Assembly (NCBI GenBank): GCA_936432065.2
Contig: OW386289.2
Coordinates: forward strand, 38,767,538 to 38,831,537
DNA length: 64,000 bases
Direction of reading: 5' to 3'
Origin: Rutpela maculata
Lineage: Eukaryota; Arthropoda; Insecta; Coleoptera; Cerambycidae
In this document: piece after piece, positions 10,822-22,120 of the stretch
How positions within the stretch are numbered: the first letter of the stretch is position 1
Layout of the letters: each line of letters opens with the position of its first letter
The notes under the pieces: generated by a model
Seen by the model: the letters and a program-made list of their open reading frames with translations, nothing else
The model's database searches: none
What the model was told of the DNA's origin: nothing
Program-made: the position numbers and the translations under genes

Positions 10822-12598
10822 TAGGGATTGCATTACCGGTTAACCGGTAAACAGGACAAAAAACACACGATGATAATTACCGGTTATTTTAATTTTTTAC
10901 CGGTTATTTCGGTAAATTCTGAACTTACGATGTGTCACGTATTCAACGTTTCTATTTATGTCAGTGACTAGTCTTCACCAAATACAGAGTGACTGTTCCA
11001 ACACTGAGCACTTTTAACAATAAATAAATAATATTATAAAAAGTAAAATCCAAACACCAAGCCCCAAGAAATACAAGAGAGACATTGACAATATCTTGCG
11101 ACAGGAAACTGAATATTTCACTGCCTCAAATATTCGTGGAAAACATTTAGAAGAATGTTATTACCAATTCTTATTAACTTATCGACCTACCAATATCGAT
11201 AGAGGAAGGGTATTTTCAGTTGGTTGTATTTTATGTACAAATATCATACGACTAACAGATACAGCTTTGAAAAACTAGCCCTTTTAATTTGCTATTTTTA
11301 AAAAATATTATATTTTTAGATTAGGTATTCAGTAAATGCCCTATTTGAGTTTATGTTTGTAATTTTTGTTATTTACAAAATAATTATTTATTTAAATTTA
11401 TTTAATTTATATTTTTTCCTTTTGATAAAAAAACCTTTTGTTTGTTCATTATAATAATAATAATACATTTATTTTACTCAAAGTAAAAATGGTACAAATT
11501 GAACTGTAGAGCTCTTCTTCCATTCGCCCAAATACAAATAATCTAAATCTAAGATTATAAAAAAATATTAATACATATAAATCTAAAATTTCAAGAAAAA
11601 AATAATAATTATTTTATTTGTTAATATTCAGTAATGAATTGTAATAATCTAACAAATGTTACATGTTTTAATAATAATAACAATAATAACAACAGCAGCA
11701 CTCAGACATGCGAGCAGACAAGGGGAACGGGCAGACTCCACGAAGCGAAGCAATAAGGTTAAAAGTAAATAAAATGCTATCGGAAAAAGAAAGAGAAATA
11801 TACGCGCACCCACAACGCAGCATCAAGCTTCTGATCAGCCAAAATGTAATTTTTGACAACTTTAATAAATTTTTTTTTTATTCATATTGTTTATATTCAT
11901 TTGGAAGTTCATTCCAAAGATGAGATGCAAAATACGTAAATGAACTTTGAAAAATCGCTGTTTCATGCTGAGGCACCAAAAAATTTTGTATGTATCTTGT
12001 ATTATGCAAGTGATCTCGTGATATTAACTTATTTCTTAAGTACTGAGGTTCGTCATTATGAATTATTCGCCAAATAAGTGTGAGTATGTGTAAACGTCTG
12101 CGGTTTTCCATGTTTAATATACTATGTTTATTTAGATGTGGTGATATAATAATATGTTGTCTATATGGGATACTGTAAATATAACGCATAGATGAATTTT
12201 GAAGTTTTTGAATTTTCTTTTTTGCTGTCGCCGATAATAACTTTCCATATACAACATCACCATAATCAACTAAAGATAATACGAGTGAATCACAAAATTT
12301 TGATTTACACTCTCTAGATATGTCTTTCGCAAAACTGTATAATTTTTTCAATAGACTGTAAGCGAATTTCAATTTGGAAAAAGTATGTTTCACAAAGCCT
12401 AATTACATTAATTATACGTATATAAAAATGTTTTTTGTTAAATTTAGATAATTTTGTACATGGAAAAAGACAATTGCCATTTTCGCCACCCTAATCATTC
12501 ATTCTAAAAATTACCGGTAAATACCGGTTAACCGGTTATTTACATTTTTATTTACCGATTTACCGGTTATTAAAATTTCCGGTAAATTGCAATCCCTA
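10822..12598. mobile_element. hAT-type DNA transposon copy 1, non-autonomous, perfect 8 bp TSD
   Basis: Both ends carry TAGGGATTGCA-type terminal inverted repeats. The flanking octamer CAAAAAGG is identical at 10814-10821 and 12599-12606. An 8 bp duplication with TAGGG-like ends is diagnostic of hAT elements. Inside each end lies the 14 bp palindrome ACCGGTTAACCGGT (10835-10848 and 12523-12536) plus further ACCGGT half-sites, probable transposase-binding subterminal repeats. No transposase ORF is present. A non-LTR fragment (about 11449-12405) is inserted within it. The second copy is at 58418-59451, in opposite orientation. Confidence 0.9.
11449..12405 (-). pseudogene. 5'-truncated non-LTR retrotransposon nested in hAT copy 1
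   Basis: The minus-strand ORF at 11878-12393 (171 codons) is the C-terminal part of a Jockey/CR1-like RT: a VDYGDVVYG block, then LQNSSMRYIYS, and a final HLWNELP motif. The 3' end shows an AAATAAATG signal and an ATT microsatellite at 11450-11466. hAT copy 2 lacks this insert: its sequence runs across the junction (GTTCATTACATT), so this is a true nested insertion with a short possible duplication (ATTA). Palm domain and endonuclease are missing. Confidence 0.85.
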
Positions 12599-12855
12599 CA
12601 AAAAGGTACGTATAATTGTTTGACGTATCTCGCTTAGTATTGAAGATATTGACGAAAATACATAAAAAGACCCCTCATTTGGTTACTATTATTGTAAATA
12701 ATTTTTTATATGAATAAAAAAAGAATAGAAAGTGTAGAATAGAATTCTAACACAATTCCATTTTTTATGGCGGCGACCATCTTGTGGAAATTAATTCCAG
12801 ACACGAATATCTTATTTGTTTGGCCTATATACCAAGTACAGCTTTCCACCTGTAC

Positions 12856-15800
12856 TAATAGAAAAAAAAAAGAATTATGGGATATATGAAACCACTTTGT
12901 GTAACATAATAATGGGAAAGGCATGTTACAGATAACAAGAGAAAAATCAACCGGCATCTAACAAAGCCAATTATCAGCTGACGTATTGATTCTCTGATAG
13001 AATTTAATTAATTTCAAATTAAATGTTGCTGATGCGTGGAGATGAAACTGACGCAACAAAAAGTAACATATATAACTGAAAATTCAAGATATTGAATATC
13101 TTCTTTACATAGTGGGTTAAATTCTCTTCCATATAAGATAAATTAAAATATTTTTACGCCTATATACAATGTACTTGATAAAGTAAATATATTCATAGAA
13201 CTCCTTCAGCAGACACAAAGCATTGCATAGTTCGCCTGAAGGCCTGTACAAATATACACGCGAAATTCATGAATCTTGTTAATGTACTAGATACTACAGA
13301 AGTAACTAACTAATTGACCTATATTCTCTGTTATATTAATCATGATATAATAATAAATTTTTCACACAAAATTGTGAATTATAAAAGTAGCAAATATTAA
13401 CACAGGCGAAAAAATATTTTTCTCATTAAAAAAAACACTGACATTCTTTTAGATTTTCTATGATGTTCTAAATCAGCAAAGCAGTTTTCATTAAATAATT
13501 GAAATGTTTGGACTTACTGCGTGTCTCTTAATTTATCAACGATAATAAAATGCAGCAATGTGCAAAAGCTTTATAGAAGTCATGGAGCTTACACTGATTT
13601 ATTAAACATTATTTACTTTTAAATCTACAGGTATATGATTAAAGCTCGGTTTTAATTATTATCTACCAATGTCAACATGGTTGGTTATAGTTGGTAAATG
13701 TTGTGTTCTGTGTTGGAGTTGTTGGAGTTTGTGAAAACTATCTTAACGTGGGTTATCGGCATGGGCCATCAAAAGAATTTTCGCAAAAAATTATTAATCA
13801 CGTTTAATCTTGAAGTAAAGGTGCAAAAAAATTTTTTTTTCCCAAAATAATTCGGCAACGCTCGACCCTACGAGAAAAATGTTCAAGACAAAATTGAAGA
13901 AGATAAAATTTCCTACATTTCTTGTATATACATTTTTATTGTAAGTCTAATGTTTAAACAGATACAGCGTCAGAAAGATGGATTTAGGAATAATTTTTGT
14001 ATCAAATAATGTACGTTTACAACACAACATATTACGGGACAAAGTCTATACACATACAAGCAAATGAAAAAGGAAATAATTATAAAAAACATTAGAATAT
14101 TTCAAGGGACTACCTAGATAACGATAAAGGCTTTATAAAAATAACTCAGGTCGACAAAAATTTTGATGTGCTGAAGCTAATTTTGATCAACAAAAATTTC
14201 TATCGTGTCAGTTTCCCTCTGCCACTCCCAAGAGATAAAAGGTGGTTGTAGTGGGTAACTGATATGATAGAAAAAATGTTTTGTCCAAAATTGGCTTCAG
14301 CGCGTCAAAATAGTTCAGAAAAGTTAGATCAGAACCTTAGAACAAGACTTTTTTTGCCATTTTTAGGGGATAAAAGAGATGGTAGACGAATACTAATGCG
14401 GCAGTTATTTTTTTCCTATCAGAATCAGTTTCAGCATATCAAGAAACATGGGATAGATCAAAACAACAGCCCCCCCCCCCCCGTATAATTACTAAGAAAC
14501 GTCAGCCAATGAAAAATCAGCATAGCAGATTTCTGCCATTTCTTTTTAAATCTTTTTTACAAACAAACAAAGCTTCCTGCAATGTGGCTGATGCGGTAAA
14601 ATAATATAGAAGCGTTTTTTTTACCCCATTGCGCAGCAGTGCAAAGGTAACTGAATTTTTTTTTTATTGTTTCTTATCACTGCGAAACTTTTGATATAAG
14701 ATACACCGACAATAAAATCACTTAATTTTTAGTAGGTATATCATAAATTAATTAAAAAAAATTGCAAAAAAACGCAGACAACATAGATTTCAGCCGACTG
14801 CATGTCATATGACGAGCAACGCTTAAAACAAGTGGTTGGCACGATAGAATCATATGAGAGCGTTTTGTTTATTGCAATTTTAATTAAATATTAATTCAAA
14901 ATCAGCAACAATGACTGAAATGGTTTTTCCGGCTTTTTTTATGACATCTTTACACTTTTCAACTTCAGTCACACAATAAGATCATGTACAAATTTCTGCC
15001 ACCAGCTCCCTAGCTATGAAGTTTAAACTCTGCCATTTTTTATCGAAGTTATGAAACTCCAAACTTGCGTTTAAGACGCTGGGTGTAGAGACACAAAAAC
15101 TAAGTCGATAATCGCTCGCAAACTCGTAAAATCCATGAGTTTTTTATAAAAAACTACTCAGACATGCTTTGAACTATGAGAAACCTTATCAGTAATTAAA
15201 AAATGCATTCACCCATCTACCTCGGGAAATGGAGTTGGTAGCCCTGTCACATGTACAGCTAAAGCGCGCTCGTAAAAAAAAATTCATGTCACATAGTAGT
15301 CCAGTCAAATTACCCCATGGTGATATCTAAAGGTAGTTTTTCGAGTAGAATACGATGCGTGGGATCCCGAAGCGTTCCAGTGGAACTTCATCTAAAAGTG
15401 TGAAAATCGAATTTTTACCCCTCAAAAATCCACTCCAACCAGTATGTAGTTTACTTTACAGAAATTTTGATGTTTTCTTGGTATTTTAGGGGTGAAGTCT
15501 CACTCGGATCATTACTTGGATCAAATTTAGCCGCTCCCCTTTCCGTAATTTGACTGAATTTCAACTTGTCGGTGAATAAATCATAAATATATGAAGTAAT
15601 TTTTTCATTAACTTCTTAGTTTTTTGTTAACACAAATCACAGGATAATAAGATGGGCTGAGCCGTAGAAGACGGCTACCTTAAGTAGGATTTGTTTGTGA
15701 TTGGTTAAACTGTTATTTATCTTTAGACCATTGGCGACAGACACACACACATCCATCTTTGGACCAACCATAAACTAGATTAAAAGTAACCGGTCTTCTG

Positions 15801-16039
15801 GTTGGAAACGTGGAAATTAGTATAAAGCAAAGCTCTAGCAGCTGCTCAGAAAGTTAGAATAGTAACTTTGAAATTCAGATATTTTTCTTGCAGTTAAAAA
15901 GAATCAATTTTCACCATAGTAACTAATTTTTAAAAATTAGTTTCTTAATAAAATGTGCATTTTAATTTATACCAGCAAAATGGCCTTGCCCCATAACGGG
16001 GATCGTTAAGTCAAAAGTTGTCGCTAATTCTTGTAGCTG
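12856..16039. other. Unassigned stretch with one small palindrome
   Basis: No gene is supported. Positions 14160-14311 form a hairpin-like inverted repeat: ATTTTGATGTGCTGAAG on the left is mirrored near 14311, with a loop at about 14219-14255, and it looks like a short MITE. A run of 13 C lies at 14470-14482. The rest is AT-rich sequence I do not recognise. Confidence 0.55.
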
Positions 16040-16931
16040 CCTTCTGAATTTTTTGGGAATTGTAAGGGTACTTCCTACCTCCTTGCCAAATTTCAAGTTC
16101 CTAGCTCATTGATATATAGTTACAGTCTACTTTTACAAAAGCATGGTGTCCCATTCAAGATGACACATCGAAATATCTCAAGAACAATACATTTTCGAAA
16201 ACAATTTGAGCGTTTTCAATATTTTCAAGGTCAACTTCGTTTTTTCAAATGGAAGACAGTATTTTTTTAATGCAATAAAATAGCAAGCTTTTATTTGAAA
16301 CATTTGTTTCTCTGACTTCAGTTTGCATTTGGTATTAAACAAAAATATCTAGAGATTTTAGGATTTTGATGGATTTTCGAGAAAAAGCGCTGGATAAGTC
16401 AATATTTATTTTGATTCATTAAAACTCGAAAAATTATTTCAGCGTTTTTATCAACTTTTGGTATTCAATTTATCCAGCAGAAAACGCAAAATGACAAACA
16501 TCTTTTATCTGAAACATTCTTTTATATGCAATAATAATAATAATAATATTTATTCATCCAGTAGATTATTACAAATAATATAGGATAACTCATAAAACTG
16601 TATAAAGTAAAAAAAAACACATGAGTATAGGTAACATACATGAGGCATAAAAAACGTATATACATATATATACACACACATATATATATATATATAAACA
16701 TAAATTTATACATATACACATAAATACATATAATTACATACATACATACATAAATTTGTTAAAATAAGGAACATTAAACATAGTGTGTGTAATTAATATA
16801 CATAGTAATTAGAAATGATATGGAAATTTAGCATTGATTGAAACAAAATACAAAAAGTAAAAACCAGGCTATGGATGACTGAAATAAAAATAACATACAG
16901 AGTAAGTCAATGAATAAGTAGGCTGCAAATT

Positions 16932-17417
16932 TTATATTCTATCATCAAGGAATTCATGTAAAGAATAATAACATTTAGTAATTAAAAATTCTTTAACGCG
17001 ATTTTTAAATAAATTTGAATTTAAGGTTTTATATTCAGCGGGAAGTTTATTGAATGCTTTAATAGCTAAAAACTTTGGACTACGCTCAGATGTTGCTGTT
17101 CGATGAAGTGGTACCTCTAATAAATTAGAATTTCTTGTAGAATATGAATAATAGTGATTTATAATCTGAAAGTTATTATTTTTTGCATAGATTACTAGAC
17201 TCATTATAAATATACAGGGTAATGTTAGAATATTTAGGCTCTTAAAGTATTCTTTGCAATTTTCTCTGGCATTTGCACCCACTATATATCTGATCGCTTT
17301 TTTTTGAAGTCTGAAGATCCGTATACATTCAGTAGAAGAACCCCAAGCAGTAATGTCATATGAAATGATTGACTGAAAATGGGCAAAGTAATATATTTTT
17401 AGAACATCTGTATCCAT
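16932..17417 (-). pseudogene. Reverse transcriptase thumb and C-terminus
   Basis: A 161-codon ORF with the thumb signature (SYDITAWGSS, then RLQKKAIRYIVG) and a C-terminal segment ending in AIKAFNKLPAEYK. The preceding thumb start (FLGIYISEDCKWTAHN) is in the overlapping ORF 17356-17733, so a frameshift lies between. The stop at 16932 is followed by about 400 bases of 3' UTR. Confidence 0.85.
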
Positions 17418-17629
17418 CTGTAAGTCTTAACTGTTTTAAACAATAACACACAGGAGCTATTCTTCTACAAATCATATCATTATGTGCAGTCCATTTACAG
17501 TCTTCAGATATATAAATACCCAAAAATTTCGTGGACTGTACTTGTTTTAAAGTACCTTTTGAAGTGCTTATATATAAACTTCGATCATAGTTTGCAGAAG
17601 AATAGTTAAATCTAATGAAAACTGATTTA

Positions 17630-18794
17630 TCAGTGTTTATCAATAAGCCAAGTGTAAATAACATGTAATTGTTTATTACAGTAACCCACACTGGTTTCAA
17701 GGTCTTTGTTACCAATAATAATCGACGTATCATCTGCGAACATTAAAATGTTATCTGCATTGAGGTCGTTAATATAAATAATGAATAATAAAACGGATTC
17801 CTGAGGTACGCCTATTTGTGTGATAAGGGATTCAGAGTTTGTATGACCGATATTGACATAATGAGATCGATTTTCCAGATAACTTTGTAACCACTTGAAT
17901 GCCTGTCCTCTAACACCGTATCTATTCATTTTATTTAAGAGTATATCATGGTTTACTAGGTCAAACGCTTTACTCAGATCGAGAAATATGCCAATGCCTT
18001 GATGGTGATTGTCTAATTTATCGTGTAATATATTTAAGAACTTATTTACACAGTGCGATGTTGATAGTCCCTCACGAAAGCCAAATTGATTGCCATTAAA
18101 TAAGTTATATTTCGTAAAAAAATTTATAATCTTCTTGGAAAGAAATTTTTCAAAAATTTTAGAAAAAGTACTTTGAATCGCAATTTGTAATTGTAATTAT
18201 CAATATCTGTTTCGTCTCCAGTCTTAAACAAAGTTATTATTTTAGACATTTAAAGTTTATCTGGAAAGATGCCCTCATTTAAGGAACAATTTAAAATATG
18301 AGTAAACGGTTTCACAATATGCTTCATACATTTTTTTAATAAGTTTGAACTAATTTCGCCCATACATGCTGAGTTTGAAACTGCAAGATTACGTACAATT
18401 TCAATTATATCATCTTCAATGGCGGGTTCAAAGAAAAACGAGAAGTGATTCATAGGTTTATTATTACCCAGAATTACGTTACTTTCAGGAATGGTTTCGA
18501 GCAATTATTGGGTTTATCATTGAAATGTGTGTTAAAAGCAATACTAATAGTAGTAGGATCAGATATAATTTTATTGTCAATATTTAATTTGATATCATTT
18601 GCGATGTTTTTCTTATTTGGCTTTATAATATTCCATGCCACTTCGGACTTATTTTTGGCATTTGTTAAGAGCAAGTTATTGTGCATTTTTTTTGCTTTGT
18701 AAATGAGCTGTCTGTAAATACTTTTATACCTTTTATAGTATAAAATTAGCTGATTATGTGCTGTTGTTAGTGTTAGCAAGTATAGATCCTTCAA
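17630..18794 (-). pseudogene. Reverse transcriptase fingers and palm, frameshifted
   Basis: Fragments in several minus-strand frames follow the RT order: a linker and fingers segment (18474-18794), a SLNEGIFPDKL block (18250-18504), and then GVPQESVL with YINDL and the catalytic FADDTS (17630-17929). The catalytic aspartates are intact. The usual GVPQGSVLGP has Gly changed to Glu and a small deletion. Several indels prevent a continuous product. Confidence 0.85.
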
Positions 18795-18859
18795 TTTTAT
18801 TGAAGATATTTTTAAACCATTTGTTATCCAACTATTGTTGTTAACTCTATTTTTGACAA

Positions 18860-19565
18860 CTACATTTTTTTCCGGAAAGCATCATTAAAGTAATGTAAAA
18901 ATATATAAATAAAATTATTATATTTCTCATTTACATCCATATTATTCATATCAAATACATCTTCCCATTTTTCTTCTTCGAGCAATGAACAAAAGTAATT
19001 TATATTATTTTTATTTTTTAATCTCCTATGTTTTATTTTGGCTGTACCCTGATCGTAATTATCTATGCGTATTGATAACTTTTGAGCTTCATGATCAGAT
19101 ATAGGATTTTTTATAACTTTGTTTTCGTATTCAGAGCAATTTACGTTCACACAAATGTTATCAATGCAATTTTGATATCTAGTTGGTTCTTCTATAGTAG
19201 GCGTGATACAGTACGATGATAGAACATCCATAAGGTCATTCAGTTCTTTACTTGCTTTTAAAAAATTTATATTAAAGTCACCACACACCACAATCTTTAC
19301 ATTTCTGAATTTATTAGTTATCATTTCTAAGGAAGTATTTAAATTCTCAATAAAGGTACCTAAATCACCGTCTGGGCTTCTATATAATGTCATAACAACT
19401 ATATAATTATTACTGTCAATGAAACATTTAACTAGTGTACATTCATAATGTTTCTCTACTGATAGGGTATTAACAAAATCCAGCTTTTCGGAATGAATAT
19501 TATTTCTTAGATATATCGCTACACCACCATTCTTTACTACATTTCTACGATGATCATCATTTTAA
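18860..19565 (-). pseudogene. AP endonuclease domain of the non-LTR element
   Basis: The 177-codon ORF at 18860-19393 contains the catalytic GDFNIN motif near its start and the SDHEAQ motif further on, both typical of the APE-type endonuclease that nicks target DNA for target-primed reverse transcription. The frame extends upstream toward 19565 without a start codon, so the N-terminal part was lost in truncation. Confidence 0.82.
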
Positions 19566-20000
19566 TAATATGATAGATTCGTTTTTATTTAATAAATAAA
19601 TTGCTTACCAAAACAGAAATTTAAATATATTTTTTTGTAATATATTGTAAAACAGAAAACAGACAAAGGAATGTTTCAGGTAAAAGTTGCTTGGTTTCTT
19701 TCGCCGACAGATATGTTGAAATTGTTCACGAAATAAGAAAATCATAATACCATAATACCATTTTATTTCCTCATCGAAAACAAACAACTTTTATTTGAAA
19801 CATTTTTTTTTCAAAATGCGCTGTTTTCGAGATATTTTGTTATGTGAACTCATGTGGGACACTTAGTATTAAGCAGAGTGTAACAGTGTTATTACATGTA
19901 TTTAACTATTATTTGAGTACTTCTCAATGAGCTAAGAACTTGTTTGGCATGGAGGTAGGGAGTAGAGTTATTATAGATAAATATATAAAAATCCAAATAA

Positions 20001-21054
20001 TTCTATTTTTTTTTGCGAAAAATAGAGGGCCTGCGCTTAGGACATATAAAACTCACCTTATAAATACAATAACATATTAGTACATTTTCACACTTTTCTG
20101 TTCATCCTCAGATTAATTTTGAAAAGTTCTTAAAGTATAGGTTTCCAATCCTAATTACTTCTTGAGCTGTACATATATTTTGTAAGTAATTACAAGATAT
20201 TATATCGTTAGATAATAGTTAATGAGCTACAGCGAGTGGATTGCTGAAAAAATTAAAAATGAAGAAGTTTCCAGGTATTATCAATGGACGCCTGGTTTGT
20301 ATGAATATTTAGTTGATGTAAGGTTTCGTGTTACTGATTTCTGAGGCTGAAACGTGGCGAAAAGTCATAAAGACAAAACAAATATTTCAGCAATTCCAAC
20401 AAAGATAATGGAAAGGAATAAGTAAATATTTAGAAAGCTTTCCTAAACGCCGTCAACTTTTGGACAAGAGAGGCTATACAAAGAAAGATATTTCTCTTTT
20501 ATTTTAACTTGTGTTTAACTCGAACGTGCCACTTAACAGATTTAACCCGGTTTACCTCTACCATGTTTACAGAAAAAAATAATAATGTTCACACAATTAA
20601 AAAGGATTTTTAATGAATAAAATTAGATCATTAGAAATTTTAATTACATTGCACTCGATTCATTATTTCGTTGGGTATTTGGCTCTTAAATTTTTTTTCA
20701 TGAAAAAATCTAAACTAAAATACAAAGAAATTACACTATGCGATTGACAATTGCAAAATTTGTATTACTTACGCTTCAATAAAATAATATTCTACGTATA
20801 GTCCATTCGAATTGTCACGAAAAGAATCAAAATGTGGCGAAAATAGATAACTACGATTTTATTGTTTTAAGTTGATGGGCAAAAAAACTCTTATAGCGTG
20901 CCAAGTAATGTCATACCGGATAAGGGAGGTGGGAGGTGGTAAAGTTGAAAATTCGGTTTTTCGCTTTTAAATAAAACAGTAATCTGAGAGGAAAAGTTCA
21001 AATGAGAAAGTTATGGTATTAAAAAGCCTATAAAATGAGCTTTAAGTATATGTA
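20001..21054. other. Unassigned stretch
   Basis: A 41-codon ORF begins at an ATG near 20221 on the plus strand but matches nothing I know and is probably chance. No other feature is supported. Confidence 0.5.
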
Positions 21055-21640
21055 CAGTGTATTTTAGTTAACATTCCCGCAGCCGATATTGCGGAAACTA
21101 AGAAATATATTTTTATTCTTTAAACGGTAATAGGTTAATGCCTTCTTCAGAAAGTACAATTTACTATTATAACATTATCACCAGAGATGGCGCTGCAGTT
21201 TAAAAATATTTTTCGATCAGGGAAGGTTCGAAACATCTGCCATTCGATTAAAAATTAAATTTTAAACAAAATTGTTCTTATTCCAAAAAGTCAGATCTGC
21301 AGTAGTTTTTGAGTTATTTTAATTTTATTGTCTAACTTTGAAGTGTTGTATTTTTTTTTAGTTGCTGTAACTTTTTTAATCTTGGTTTTCGGATGTAGGT
21401 TCTTAGTAACCTTTTTGCCTGCTATAAGAGAATTATTTACTGGTGGGAAATTTCTCTTTTCTCGATTTCACCGGAAATTACTTTAAATTGAGAAAATTAA
21501 ATTAAAATAATTAAATAATTTGCAGTTGTTTAATTATTAACTGTCAGAAGCTTCATTTTCATTTGCGTGTGTCATTTTAAGAATACGTTTGTAAAATTTG
21601 TCCAAAATATGGCCCACACCAATGTTGGTAAAGTTAATAT

Positions 21641-22104
21641 TGTAACGTGTTTCCACCCTTAGGAAACTACCCCTTGCAAATTCCGTGGGTTCCAAAAATT
21701 ATAACAAGAGATGTCCACTAACACACTTTATTAAATATTTACTGGATACTTCACAATACTATTATTAATTTAAATACACTTTACTGACTAAAATCACAAT
21801 GTTTATTACTTTGTTTATCTTTGAACTCTTAACCTCACTTCTATACTTTCTCAACTTTCTGAACTTTCTGAACTTCTCGCCGACAATGCGATCGCTCTTT
21901 TATACCTAAAAATGACAGATCTCGATTGTTCTGTGATGACGCCACCATTCTCTCGATAATTCCAGATGTCACTTTGGAATCTTCTGGTAGGTTCTTTTTC
22001 GAGTAGGTGCAAATACACTACATTCATTCAGACATTCGATCTGTTGAAGTCTGCCTACTTTTTAGTAACATAACCTTAAATTTTAAGGGGTGCAACATAT
22101 TACA
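21641..22104 (-). repeat. 3' LTR
   Basis: 464 bp, near-identical to 25410-25873. The only difference I see is AA against CG at bases 4-5 of the plus-strand reading. It is preceded on the minus strand by the polypurine tract. Confidence 0.93.
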
Positions 22105-22120
22105 CTGCCCCCTCCTTAAG
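22105..22120 (-). promoter_or_regulatory. Polypurine tract
   Basis: On the minus strand CTTAAGGAGGGGGCAG abuts the 3' LTR, as expected for the plus-strand primer. It overlaps the stop codon of the ORF. Confidence 0.85.

Larger units (their letters stand above)
9520..12855. mobile_element. Inverted-repeat element (arms ~310 bp) hosting a nested hAT
   Basis: The left arm (about 9520-9830) matches the reverse complement of the right arm, which is split by the hAT insertion into about 10770-10821 and 12607-12855. Shared landmarks are GGAATTAATTTCCACAAG, TTATTTACAATAAT and CGTCAATAT. The outer ends both carry an AGCTGTA motif. The left arm shows the uninterrupted sequence at the place where the right arm carries the hAT. 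The interior holds a 100 bp hairpin and a tyrosine-recombinase-like fragment. Superfamily unknown; no target duplication identified. Confidence 0.65.
16529..19565 (-). mobile_element. Jockey/CR1-like non-LTR retrotransposon, degenerate, 5' truncated
   Basis: Reading the minus strand from 19565 to 16529, the element contains the second half of an endonuclease, a full-length but frame-broken RT and a 3' tail with AATAAATATTATT repeats (16531-16550). It lacks the upstream ORF1 and the start of the endonuclease. At about 3 kb it is the longest of the non-LTR copies in the window and the only one keeping an intact FADD motif. Confidence 0.85.
16040..20000. mobile_element. Foldback element split by a non-LTR insertion
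   Basis: Left arm about 16040-16528 and right arm about 19566-20000 are inverted copies. Shared blocks include CTACCTCC followed by TGCCAAA, TCTTAGCTCATTG (with one change), and the 17-mer CTTTTATTTGAAACATT, which occurs with small changes at about 16288, 16502, 19788 and inverted at 19672. The interior is occupied by a non-LTR retrotransposon. No transposase is visible. Confidence 0.6.

Noticed and set aside
16522..16743. Tyr/Ile/Cys-rich minus-strand ORF
   Set aside because: It is a translation of TA/CA microsatellite-like 3' UTR sequence of the non-LTR element.
20221..20346. 41-codon ORF as a small gene
   Set aside because: No resemblance to any family I know, no splice context and no conservation evidence.
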